A stretch of 64,000 nucleotides of DNA, from contig CAZOAZ010000029.1 in the NCBI GenBank assembly GCA_964577955.1, forward strand, positions 1 through 64,000, written 5' to 3'. This document shows positions 15,988-22,912 of this stretch, one piece after another; position 1 is the first letter of the stretch, and every line of letters begins with the position of its first letter. The DNA is from CADEEX01 sp964577955. GTDB taxonomy: Bacteria > Acidobacteriota > Vicinamibacteria > Vicinamibacterales > CAVVIG01. Below the pieces are notes generated by a model. It saw only the letters and a list, made by a program, of their open reading frames with translations. It was not told the origin of the DNA and did no database searches. The position numbers were made by a program, and so were the translations under genes.

Positions 15988-16112
15988 ATCAATTTGCAAT
16001 TCTCAATTATCAATGCGTCCGCGGGGTTCTCGGCACGCGCCAAAGCGTGGCGTCTGCCGCAGTGTTCCACTGCGTGCACGCATTGACCATTGACCATTGA
16101 GAATTGAAAATT
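15988..16112. repeat. repeat C copy 2
   Basis: CAATTTGCAATTCTCAATTA...ATGCGT on the left and ACGCATTGACCATTGACCAT...GAAAATT on the right form inverted arms around a GC-normal centre. It is the same family as copy 1 and lies between ppa and crcB. Confidence 0.85.
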
Positions 16113-16114
16113 CT

Positions 16115-16489
16115 TCAGCCGCCGACCCCGAGCTGATATCCCGCCCAGACGGCCGCGAAGCCAAACAGCGTCTGCGCGGCGACGTTGATGAACGCCAGCC
16201 CGGGTTCGCCGCTGTACGACAGCGTCAGCGTGTCGAGCATGTAGCTCGAAAACGTCGTGAAGCCGCCGAGAATCCCGACGAAGAGAAACGTCCGGACCGG
16301 CTCCGACAGCTGCAGACGGCCCGAAGCCGTCAGGCCGGCCAGGACGCCGATGATGCCGGCGCCGACCAGATTCACCGCGGCCGTGGCATACGGCACCGGC
16401 CGATCGAGCAGCCGCGCAAACAGCACGTTGACACCGTGCCGCGCGAGCGATCCCGCGGCGCCGCCAGCGAGTACTGCGATCCAAGTCAT
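16115..16489 (-). CDS. crcB: fluoride exporter CrcB/FluC
   Basis: The product has 124 residues and four hydrophobic helices. GGAAGSLARHGVN at the start and GGFTTFSSYMLDT in helix 3 are the conserved Fluc pore motifs. It forms a dimeric fluoride channel in the inner membrane that lowers cytoplasmic fluoride, which would otherwise inhibit the neighbouring pyrophosphatase and other enzymes. The ATG at 16489 is preferred over the start five codons upstream. No fluoride riboswitch is evident. Confidence 0.93.
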   Translation of the reverse strand: MTWIAVLAGGAAGSLARHGVNVLFARLLDRPVPYATAAVNLVGAGIIGVLAGLTASGRLQLSEPVRTFLFVGILGGFTTFSSYMLDTLTLSYSGEPGLAFINVAAQTLFGFAAVWAGYQLGVGG

Positions 16490-16507
16490 GCGTCGTTCCC
16501 TCAATCT

Positions 16508-16552
16508 GCGGGATCCCGCTTTAGCCGGATTGTGGCGTCAGCCGGATTGCTC
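16508..16552. repeat. repeat A copy 3 (degenerate)
   Basis: GGATCCCGCTTTAGCCGGAT followed by GTGGCGTCAGCCGGATTGC carries family A words, with one arm mutated and a second half-copy. It sits between crcB and the DsbD-alpha-like gene. Confidence 0.55.
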
Positions 16553-16556
16553 GACT

Positions 16557-17042
16557 CTACTTGATCGTAATCGTCCAGAACGCCGGCAACGAGGACGCGA
16601 CATAGCAGAGCGTCTCGTCGCAGGCCTGATAGTTGAACGCGCCGGCGATCCGCAGGGTCTGTCCGAACGTGGCCGTGCGCGAGATCGTCACCGGCTGGGC
16701 AACGCGAAACGGTTCGCGGTAGACGGGGACCGGCTCGGGGACGCCCAGCGTGGGCGCCAGCATTCCCGCTGGATAGCGCGGCGTGGCCGGCGTCACCGCA
16801 GGATTCGGCGTGAGCACCAGCGAGACCGGCGTGAACCCCTTCGCGCCCGGCGCATAGACGTGAATGTTCCGCTTCGGCGTGACATCGAGATACAGCGTCA
16901 CGCTGCCACCCGGCGAAACGGCCGCGTTACTGCTGGACGCGGCGATCGTGACGTACTGCGGCGACGGACGCGGCGCCAGCGATTGCGCGTGTCCGAGCCA
17001 CGGCAACGCGACGAACACCAGTCCGACCGTCCAGAAGCGCAT
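16557..17042 (-). CDS. periplasmic DsbD-alpha-like protein
   Basis: The product has 161 residues with a signal peptide ending near GHAQ. The rest is an immunoglobulin-like domain ending in FNYQACDETLCYVASSLP, the two-cysteine motif of the N-terminal domain of the thiol reductase DsbD. It probably accepts or passes electrons in periplasmic disulfide exchange. No transmembrane DsbD partner is encoded next to it. An ATG three codons upstream is also possible. Confidence 0.75.
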   Translation of the reverse strand: MRFWTVGLVFVALPWLGHAQSLAPRPSPQYVTIAASSSNAAVSPGGSVTLYLDVTPKRNIHVYAPGAKGFTPVSLVLTPNPAVTPATPRYPAGMLAPTLGVPEPVPVYREPFRVAQPVTISRTATFGQTLRIAGAFNYQACDETLCYVASSLPAFWTITIK

Positions 17043-17079
17043 GTGACGCATTTTACTCGGGCGTCGTCCACATAAGAGC

Positions 17080-17104
17080 GGACAGGCTAAAGCCTGTCCC
17101 TACC
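17080..17104. repeat. repeat A copy 4
   Basis: GGACAGGCTAAAGCCTGTCC followed by CTACC is a perfect 20-bp palindrome apart from the centre. It lies between the DsbD-alpha-like gene and phoB. Confidence 0.85.
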
Positions 17105-17125
17105 GAGGCCCAGCAAGATCGGACT

Positions 17126-17131
17126 TAGAAT
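17126..17131 (+). promoter_or_regulatory. -10 element upstream of phoB
   Basis: TAGAAT lies 11 nt before the GTG at 17143, implying a leader of only a few bases. No clear -35 box was seen; family A copy 4 occupies the position where upstream contacts would fall. Confidence 0.35.
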
Positions 17132-17142
17132 GGGGCGCCGAC

Positions 17143-17847
17143 GTGTCCGCCACCCGCATTCTCGTTGTCGAAGACGACCGCGATATCGCCGCTCTCGTCG
17201 CGCGTTATCTCGAGAAGGCCGGCTTCAGCGTGGATCTCGTCACGTCGGGACGCGAGGGGCTGCAGCGTCTGCTCGATCAGCCGCCCGGCCTGCTGATCCT
17301 GGACCTGATGCTGCCGGGCGTCGACGGCACCGAGATCTGCCGCGCCGCGCGCGCACATCCCACGACCGCGGCCATCCCGATCATCATGCTGACGGCTCGA
17401 GCGGAGGAACGCGAACGCATCGCCGGACTCGAAGTCGGCGCGGACGACTACATCGCCAAGCCCTTCAGCCCCAACGAACTCGTCGCGCGGGTCCGCGCGC
17501 TGCTGCGCCGGACCGAGCGCAAGCCGATCAGCAGCGGGTCGATGTCCTACGGCGACATCGTCGTCGACATCGATCAGCACACGGTGACCGCCGCCGGCGC
17601 GCTGATCAGCCTGACGGCGAAGGAATTTCTTCTGCTGCAGTACCTGATCGCCCACCGCGGCCGCGTGCTGTCGCGCGATCTGCTGCTGACCGATGTCTGG
17701 GGCTACAAGTACACGGGCGGGACGCGAACCGTGGACGTCCATGTCAGGCGGCTGCGCGAAAAGCTGCCGACGATCGAGCGCGCGCTGGTGACGGTCAAGC
17801 AGTTTGGCTACAAGTTGCAGGATCCGCCGCCGGAAAGCGGGAGCTAG
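17143..17847 (+). CDS. phoB: response regulator, OmpR/PhoB family
   Basis: The product has 234 residues. The receiver domain (1-120) has acidic pocket residues near 11-12, phosphoacceptor D54 in LILDLMLPG, and K106 in AKPFSP. A C-terminal winged helix follows, with LTAKEFLLLQYLI and TRTVDVHVRRLREKL. It is followed by a phosphate-type sensor kinase and then phosphate transport genes, so it is assigned as PhoB. Its stop codon lies in a family B repeat. Confidence 0.88.
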   Translation: MSATRILVVEDDRDIAALVARYLEKAGFSVDLVTSGREGLQRLLDQPPGLLILDLMLPGVDGTEICRAARAHPTTAAIPIIMLTARAEERERIAGLEVGADDYIAKPFSPNELVARVRALLRRTERKPISSGSMSYGDIVVDIDQHTVTAAGALISLTAKEFLLLQYLIAHRGRVLSRDLLLTDVWGYKYTGGTRTVDVHVRRLREKLPTIERALVTVKQFGYKLQDPPPESGS

Positions 17848-17900
17848 GACTCGGGGCTGCGACTAGGGGCTGGGGGCTGGGGACTGGGGGCTGGGGGCTG
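17842..17900. repeat. repeat B copy 3, between phoB and phoR
   Basis: Words GGGGCTGGGGGCTGGGGACT run from the phoB stop to just before the phoR start. The TAG stop of phoB is in the first word (GCTAGGACTCGGGG). Confidence 0.75.
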
Positions 17901-17906
17901 GCGCGG

Positions 17907-19676
17907 GTGCGAACTTCATTTCAAACCAAACTGATCCTCTCGGCCGTCGCCGCGGCGGTCCTGGCGCTGGTCGTCGCCGGCGCGCTGTTCGCGACGACGA
18001 TGCGGCGCGACATCGACGCGCGCATCGAGGGGACGCTCGTCGCCGAAGCGCGGCTCGCCTCGGAGCTGCTCAGCGCCACGCCCCTGACGACGGCGACACC
18101 CGATGTGGCGCTCGCCGACCTCCAGAACGAAGCCAAGCGCATGGGCACGCTGCTCGACGCGCGCGTGACCCTCATCGCGTCCGACGGCCGCGTGGTCGGC
18201 GACTCGGCGGAAACGCTCGAGGCCCTGGGCACGCTCGAGAACCACGCCAGTCGCCCGGAGGTCATCAGCGCGCGTGAGTCGGGCATGGGCCGCTCCCGCC
18301 GCTACAGCGCGACGCTCAAGACCGACATGCTCTACGTCGCGCTGCCGGTCGCGCACCCGGCGATCGCGTTCGTCCGCGTCGCGCTGCCGCTCACCGACAT
18401 TCGTCAGCAACTGAGTACGGTGCTCGTCGCGACGCTGACCGCCCTGGGCATTGCGCTCGCCGGCGGCATCGGGATCGGCGTGATCCTGGCGCGGCGGATT
18501 GGCCAGCGCGTGCGCGCGGTCGCCGAAGTGGCCGCGCGCTACCAGCGCGGCGACCTGACGCCGCCGCGGCTCGACTACGGCGACGACGAGCTCGGAGCGG
18601 TGGCCCGGACACTGGACGCCTCGGTGCAGGAACTGGGCCGCCGGCTCGGCGAGCTGGCGCGCGATCGCGGACGGATGGCGGCGATCCTCGCCGGCATGGT
18701 CGAAGGCGTCATCGTCGTCGACGGCCAGGGCCGGCTCGAACTGGCCAACGACGCGGCGCGCAGCATGCTGAAACTGGACGACCTGACGCTTGGGCGGCAC
18801 TACATCGAGATGATCCGCCATCCGGCCATTGCCGATCTGGTCACGCAGGCGCTCGCCGGAAAGGCGCCGGAGTCGGTGGAGCTGGCGCCGCCGCGCGATC
18901 CGTCGCGGACGGTGATGGCGCGCGCCGCGCGATCCTCGGCCGATCCCGCCGGCGGCATGGTGATGGTGCTCCACGACATCACCGAACTGAAGCGGGTCGA
19001 CCGGATTCGCCGCGACTTCGTCGCCAACGTCTCGCATGAACTGCGGACGCCGCTGACCGCGATCCGCGGCTACGTCGAAGCGTTGTCGGAAGGCGATGCC
19101 AGCCAGGAAGAGTCGCGGAAGTTTCTCGAGATCATCACGCGCCACGCGCTCCGCATGGAAGGCATGGTGCGCGATCTGCTCCGCCTCGCGCGCCTCGACG
19201 CCGGTCAGGAAACACTGGAGATGACGGTCTGCGACGTGAGGCGGATGTTTCAGGCGGCGATTGCCGATCTTCAGCCCTCGCTCGATGCCCGCCGGCAGAC
19301 CGCCACGATCGACGTGCGGCCCGGCGCGGAGACCGTGCACGGCGACAACGCCAAGCTTCAGGATGTGCTCAGAAATCTGATCACGAACGCCAGCGCGTAC
19401 GCCCCGGAAGAGACGACGATTTCACTGGTCGCGCGGCGGGACGGCGGCATGGTCGCGATCGACGTGCTCGATCAGGGTCCCGGTCTGCCCGACGCCGAAC
19501 TGTCGCGCGTCTTCGAACGCTTCTACCGCGTCGACAAATCGCGCGCGAGGGATCCGGGCGGCACTGGTCTCGGGCTGGCCATCGTGAAGCACCTGATCGA
19601 ACTGCACGGCGGGAGCGTCGGTGTCCGCAATCGCCCCGACGGCGGCGCGCACTTCACGGTCAACCTGAAGGCGTGA
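17907..19676 (+). CDS. phoR: phosphate-type sensor histidine kinase
   Basis: The product has 589 residues. It has an N-terminal transmembrane helix, an extracytoplasmic sensor (about 30-155), a second helix, HAMP (about 190-245) and PAS (about 250-350). HisKA follows with phosphoacceptor His near 377 in DFVANVSHELRTPL, then HATPase_c with NLITNASAYAPE, DQGPGLPD and GGTGLGLAIVKHL. It autophosphorylates and controls PhoB according to phosphate supply. The GTG at 17907 gives a normal signal-anchor; the frame upstream runs through the repeat and phoB and is a shadow. Confidence 0.88.
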   Translation: MRTSFQTKLILSAVAAAVLALVVAGALFATTMRRDIDARIEGTLVAEARLASELLSATPLTTATPDVALADLQNEAKRMGTLLDARVTLIASDGRVVGDSAETLEALGTLENHASRPEVISARESGMGRSRRYSATLKTDMLYVALPVAHPAIAFVRVALPLTDIRQQLSTVLVATLTALGIALAGGIGIGVILARRIGQRVRAVAEVAARYQRGDLTPPRLDYGDDELGAVARTLDASVQELGRRLGELARDRGRMAAILAGMVEGVIVVDGQGRLELANDAARSMLKLDDLTLGRHYIEMIRHPAIADLVTQALAGKAPESVELAPPRDPSRTVMARAARSSADPAGGMVMVLHDITELKRVDRIRRDFVANVSHELRTPLTAIRGYVEALSEGDASQEESRKFLEIITRHALRMEGMVRDLLRLARLDAGQETLEMTVCDVRRMFQAAIADLQPSLDARRQTATIDVRPGAETVHGDNAKLQDVLRNLITNASAYAPEETTISLVARRDGGMVAIDVLDQGPGLPDAELSRVFERFYRVDKSRARDPGGTGLGLAIVKHLIELHGGSVGVRNRPDGGAHFTVNLKA

Positions 19677-19703
19677 AAAAACGCGGGTTCTCCGTGATTT
19701 CGA

Positions 19704-20693
19704 TCAGTTCGCGCCGGTCAGCGCGAGCAGCCGATAGGTGCCGGCGCCGATCGCGAAAGCCGCCGGGATGGTCAGGACCCAGGCCCAGATGATCTGACGG
19801 GCCACGCCCCACCGGACCGCCGACAGCCGGCGCGTGGCGCCGACGCCGACGATGGCGCCGGTGATCGCGTGCGTCGTGCTGACCGGGACGCCGGTCAGCG
19901 TCGCAATCATCAGCGCGATGGCGGCGCCGGTTTCCGCGGCGAAGCCGCCAACCGGCTGCAGCTTGGTGATCTTCGATCCCATCGTGTGGATGATGCGCCA
20001 GCCGCCGGCGAGGGTGCCGAGGCCGATCGCGGTGTGCGCGATCAGCACGACCCAGAACGGAATGTCGAACGTCTGGATCAACCCGCCGGCAAACAGAATG
20101 CCGGTGATGATCCCCATCGTCTTCTGCGCGTCGTTGGCGCCGTGATTCAGGCTGAAAAACGCCGCCGAGAGCAGCTGCAGGCGGCGGAACCAGCGGTCGA
20201 CGCGCGAGGGCGGCATCCACCGGAAGATCCAGAAGATGCTCGTCATCAGCACCAGGCCGGCGGACAAGCCGATGATTGGCGACAGGAAGATGAAGATGAT
20301 CGTCTTGGTCCAGCCGCTCCAGAGGATCGCCGAGAACCCGGCCTTCGCGACCGCCGCGCCGGCGTAACCGCCGACCAACGCGTGCGACGAACTGGTCGGC
20401 AACCCGAGGTACCAGGTAATCAGATCCCAGATGATCGCGCCGGCGAGTCCGCCGAAGACGACGGCGAACGTGACGATCTTGATGTCGATCATCCCCGCCC
20501 CGACCGTCTTGGCGACGGCGGTGCCGAACACGAACGCGGCCACGAAGTTGAAGAAGGCGGCCCACATGACGGCGCGGCCCGGCGACAGCACGCGCGTCGA
20601 CACCACGGTGGCGATCGAATTCGCCGCGTCGTGGAAACCGTTGATGTAGTCGAAGATGAGGGCGACGAGAATCAGCCCGACGATGATGGCCAT
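19704..20693 (-). CDS. pit: Pit-family low-affinity phosphate transporter
   Basis: The product has 329 residues and about ten hydrophobic helices. The two inverted family repeats are clear: GFHDAANSIATVVSTRVLSP at the start and NHGANDAQKTMGIITG in the middle. It imports phosphate, probably as a metal-phosphate complex, with proton symport. It lies 10 bp after the DUF47 gene, the usual Pit partner, in one operon. Confidence 0.93.
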   Translation of the reverse strand: MAIIVGLILVALIFDYINGFHDAANSIATVVSTRVLSPGRAVMWAAFFNFVAAFVFGTAVAKTVGAGMIDIKIVTFAVVFGGLAGAIIWDLITWYLGLPTSSSHALVGGYAGAAVAKAGFSAILWSGWTKTIIFIFLSPIIGLSAGLVLMTSIFWIFRWMPPSRVDRWFRRLQLLSAAFFSLNHGANDAQKTMGIITGILFAGGLIQTFDIPFWVVLIAHTAIGLGTLAGGWRIIHTMGSKITKLQPVGGFAAETGAAIALMIATLTGVPVSTTHAITGAIVGVGATRRLSAVRWGVARQIIWAWVLTIPAAFAIGAGTYRLLALTGAN

Positions 20694-20703
20694 TCGCGCC
20701 GCT

Positions 20704-21321
20704 TTAACCGTGCTTGACGACGACGCCTTCGAGGACGTTGGCCACGTCCTCGCAGCGGTCGGTCGCGGCTTCGAGGAAGTCGAGCGCTTCCTTCCACTTC
20801 ATGACCATGATCGGATTCTGCTCCGACTCGAACAGCCGTCCGACCGCATCCTGATGCACCCGGTCGGCTTCGTTCTCGAGCCGGTTGATTTCGACCGCAT
20901 GTGCGATCAGTCCTTTGCCCTCGGCGAGCGCGCCGAACGCCAGCCGCACTTCCTTCGAGGACGCGGTGATCACGTGCGCCAGCTCGCGAGCCCCGAAGCG
21001 GACGCTCTCGAGCCGGTAGAGGCGGACCAGCGTCGCCGAGGCGTCGATCGCGTCCATCACGTCGTCGAGCGACCGCGCCAGCGTGTGGATGTCTTCGCGG
21101 TCGAGCGGCGTCACGAAGGTCCGGTTCAGGCGCTGGATGATCTCGTGCGTCAGGAAGTCGCACTTGTGCTCGACTTCCTTGATCTCATCCGCCTTGTCCC
21201 ACACCGGACGCTCGGGTGTGAGCATCTGCTCGAGCACCACCGCGCCATGGTGCACTTCGTCGGCGAGGGCCATGAAGTCGCTGAAAAACTTTTCTTCGCG
21301 GGGAATCAGACGAAAAGCCAA
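20704..21321 (-). CDS. DUF47/PhoU-like Pit accessory protein
   Basis: The product has 205 residues and is predicted all-helical, with the PhoU-like features FFSDFMALADEVHHGAVVLEQ and EHKCDFLTHEIIQRLNRTFVTPLDREDIHTL. It is known as a regulator or partner of Pit transporters. The TTG at 21321 follows a GGGAGAG ribosome site and starts LAFRLIPREEKFF; a TTG at 21354 lacks such a site. The promoter upstream has an 11-bp-periodic array. Confidence 0.85.
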   Translation of the reverse strand: MAFRLIPREEKFFSDFMALADEVHHGAVVLEQMLTPERPVWDKADEIKEVEHKCDFLTHEIIQRLNRTFVTPLDREDIHTLARSLDDVMDAIDASATLVRLYRLESVRFGARELAHVITASSKEVRLAFGALAEGKGLIAHAVEINRLENEADRVHQDAVGRLFESEQNPIMVMKWKEALDFLEAATDRCEDVANVLEGVVVKHG

Positions 21322-21373
21322 ACGGTCTCTCCCTGTCGGACGGACGGGCTGCAAGAGGCAGGCAAGCGCCGGG

Positions 21374-21420
21374 ATTGTAGCAGATCGATTTACACGGATG
21401 TTACTTCTGCGTTACACGCG
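21374..21420 (-). promoter_or_regulatory. candidate Pho box and promoter of DUF47-pit
   Basis: On the minus strand three GTAA(C/A) motifs occur exactly 11 bp apart (TTAC on plus at 21390, 21401, 21412). About 10 bp after the array comes TACAAT (21379-21374), a good -10. Direct repeats at 11-bp steps ending just upstream of -10 are how PhoB-family regulators bind. The target fits a phosphate transporter. Confidence 0.6.
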
Positions 21421-21468
21421 ACGGCTCCGGACGGTCGGCCGGCGTGCGCATAAAGCCCAAAGCTGTCA

Positions 21469-21474
21469 TAAGAT
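21469..21474 (+). promoter_or_regulatory. -10 element upstream of glgC
   Basis: TAAGAT precedes the GTG at 21484 by 9 nt, giving a leader of only a few bases. The preceding bases CTGTCATAAGA also resemble half of an E. coli Pho box, though without a second repeat. Confidence 0.35.
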
Positions 21475-21483
21475 GCGGGCAAC

Positions 21484-22764
21484 GTGGCGGTCAACAGCGA
21501 AGTCCTTGCCCTGATCCTGGGCGGAGGCCAGGGAAAGCGTCTTTTCCCCCTCACCCAGCTCCGATCCAAGCCCGCAGTTCCGATTGGCGGCAAATACCGG
21601 CTGATCGACATTCCGATCAGCAACTGCCTCCATGCCGACATTCGTCGGATCTTCGTGCTGACGCAGTTCAATTCGGCGTCGCTCAACCGGCATATCGCCC
21701 AGAGCTACCGCATGGATCTCTTCAGCCAGGGCTTCGTTGAAATCCTGGCCGCCGAGCAAACGCCGGAGAGCTCGAACTGGTTTCAAGGCACGGCCGACGC
21801 GGTCCGCCAGGCGGCGCGCCACTTCGTGCGCTACGACGCCGACTACTACCTGATTCTGGCCGGCGACCATCTGTACCGGATGAATTACGCCGAGATGGTC
21901 GAGACGCACGTCGAACGCCGCGCCGACATCACCATTGCCGCCCAGCCGGTCACGCCGGAAGACGCGACGCAAATGGGCATCTTCCGCTTCGATCAGGGCG
22001 GCCAGATCGTGGGGTTTGAGGAAAAGCCTGACGCTACGCGTCTTGCGGAGATCGGCCAGAGCATTCCCAAGGGATCGGTCTTCGGCGCGCACTCGGCGGA
22101 AAAGCCGTTCGTCGCGTCGATGGGCGTCTATGTCTTCTCGCGCGAAGTGCTGCTGGAGATTCTTGCCTCGGGCACCGCCAAGGATTTCGGCCGGGAAATC
22201 ATTCCCGCCGCGATCGACCAGTACACCGTCCAGCCGTTTCTCTTCCGCAGCTACTGGGCCGACGTCGGCACCATCGCGTCGTTTTACGATGCGAACATGC
22301 TGCTCACGATCCCGCGGGCACCGTTCCGTTTCTACGATCCGCACCGGCCGATCTTCACGCACCCGCGCTTTCTGCCTGGCTCCAGGCTGAGCGACTGCAC
22401 CGTGCGTGACGCGATCATCGCCGAAGGGTCGTACCTCGGACAGTGCCGCGTCGAAGAAAGCGTGATCGGCATCCGCTCGGTGATTCAGCAGGGCTCGACG
22501 GTGCGCCGCTCGGTGCTGCTCGGCGCGGACTACTACGAGTCCGACGACGCCGCGCCGGCGCGCGGCGATGCGCCGCGGATCGGCATCGGCAAGAATGTGG
22601 TCCTCGACAAGGTGATCGTCGACAAGAACGCCCGCGTCGGCGAGGGCGCCCGCCTCGTCAACGAAGCCGGCGTGCAACACGCGGATGGCGACGGCTACTA
22701 CATCCGCGACGGCGTCATCGTCGTGCCGAAGGACGGGATCATCAAGCCGGGCACGGTCGTGTAG
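21484..22764 (+). CDS. glgC: glucose-1-phosphate adenylyltransferase
   Basis: The product has 426 residues. The nucleotidyltransferase domain begins LALILGGGQGKRLFPLT and continues with SKPAVPIGGKYRLIDIPISN, then LILAGDHLYRM, the sugar-nucleotide pocket. The C-terminal third is a left-handed beta helix with hexapeptide-like repeats. It makes ADP-glucose for glycogen from glucose-1-phosphate and ATP, releasing pyrophosphate. No other glycogen gene adjoins it. It is divergent from DUF47-pit. Confidence 0.94.
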   Translation: MAVNSEVLALILGGGQGKRLFPLTQLRSKPAVPIGGKYRLIDIPISNCLHADIRRIFVLTQFNSASLNRHIAQSYRMDLFSQGFVEILAAEQTPESSNWFQGTADAVRQAARHFVRYDADYYLILAGDHLYRMNYAEMVETHVERRADITIAAQPVTPEDATQMGIFRFDQGGQIVGFEEKPDATRLAEIGQSIPKGSVFGAHSAEKPFVASMGVYVFSREVLLEILASGTAKDFGREIIPAAIDQYTVQPFLFRSYWADVGTIASFYDANMLLTIPRAPFRFYDPHRPIFTHPRFLPGSRLSDCTVRDAIIAEGSYLGQCRVEESVIGIRSVIQQGSTVRRSVLLGADYYESDDAAPARGDAPRIGIGKNVVLDKVIVDKNARVGEGARLVNEAGVQHADGDGYYIRDGVIVVPKDGIIKPGTVV

Positions 22765-22774
22765 CAGTTACATC

Positions 22775-22809
22775 GAATTTACTATTGAGGATTGTCAATT
22801 CTCAATTCG
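22775..22809. repeat. repeat C partial copy
   Basis: GAATTTACTATTGAGGATTG followed by TCAATTCTCAATTCG carries the family C vocabulary, but both arms are short and adjacent with little centre. It lies just upstream of the candidate Pho box. Confidence 0.6.
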
Positions 22810-22820
22810 CGTCCTCGCTC

Positions 22821-22874
22821 TTAACACTGCCGTAACCTGACCGTCACAGCCCGATCACAGCAGCCTCTTACGCT
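22821..22874 (+). promoter_or_regulatory. candidate Pho box and promoter of the Oar-like receptor
   Basis: Four motifs TTAAC, GTAAC, GTCAC and ATCAC start at 22821, 22832, 22843 and 22854, exactly 11 bp apart. A weak -10 (TACGCT, 22869-22874) follows. The consensus GTAAC matches that of the DUF47-pit array in the transcribed direction. This suggests PhoB control of the receptor. Confidence 0.6.
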
Positions 22875-22912
22875 CGTGCCGTCCGGAACGAACCGGAGCG
22901 CAGGAGGATTCA

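Noticed and set aside
16490..16560. Fluoride riboswitch before crcB
   Set aside because: The leader holds a degenerate family A repeat and no crcB-motif pseudoknot sequence could be recognised.
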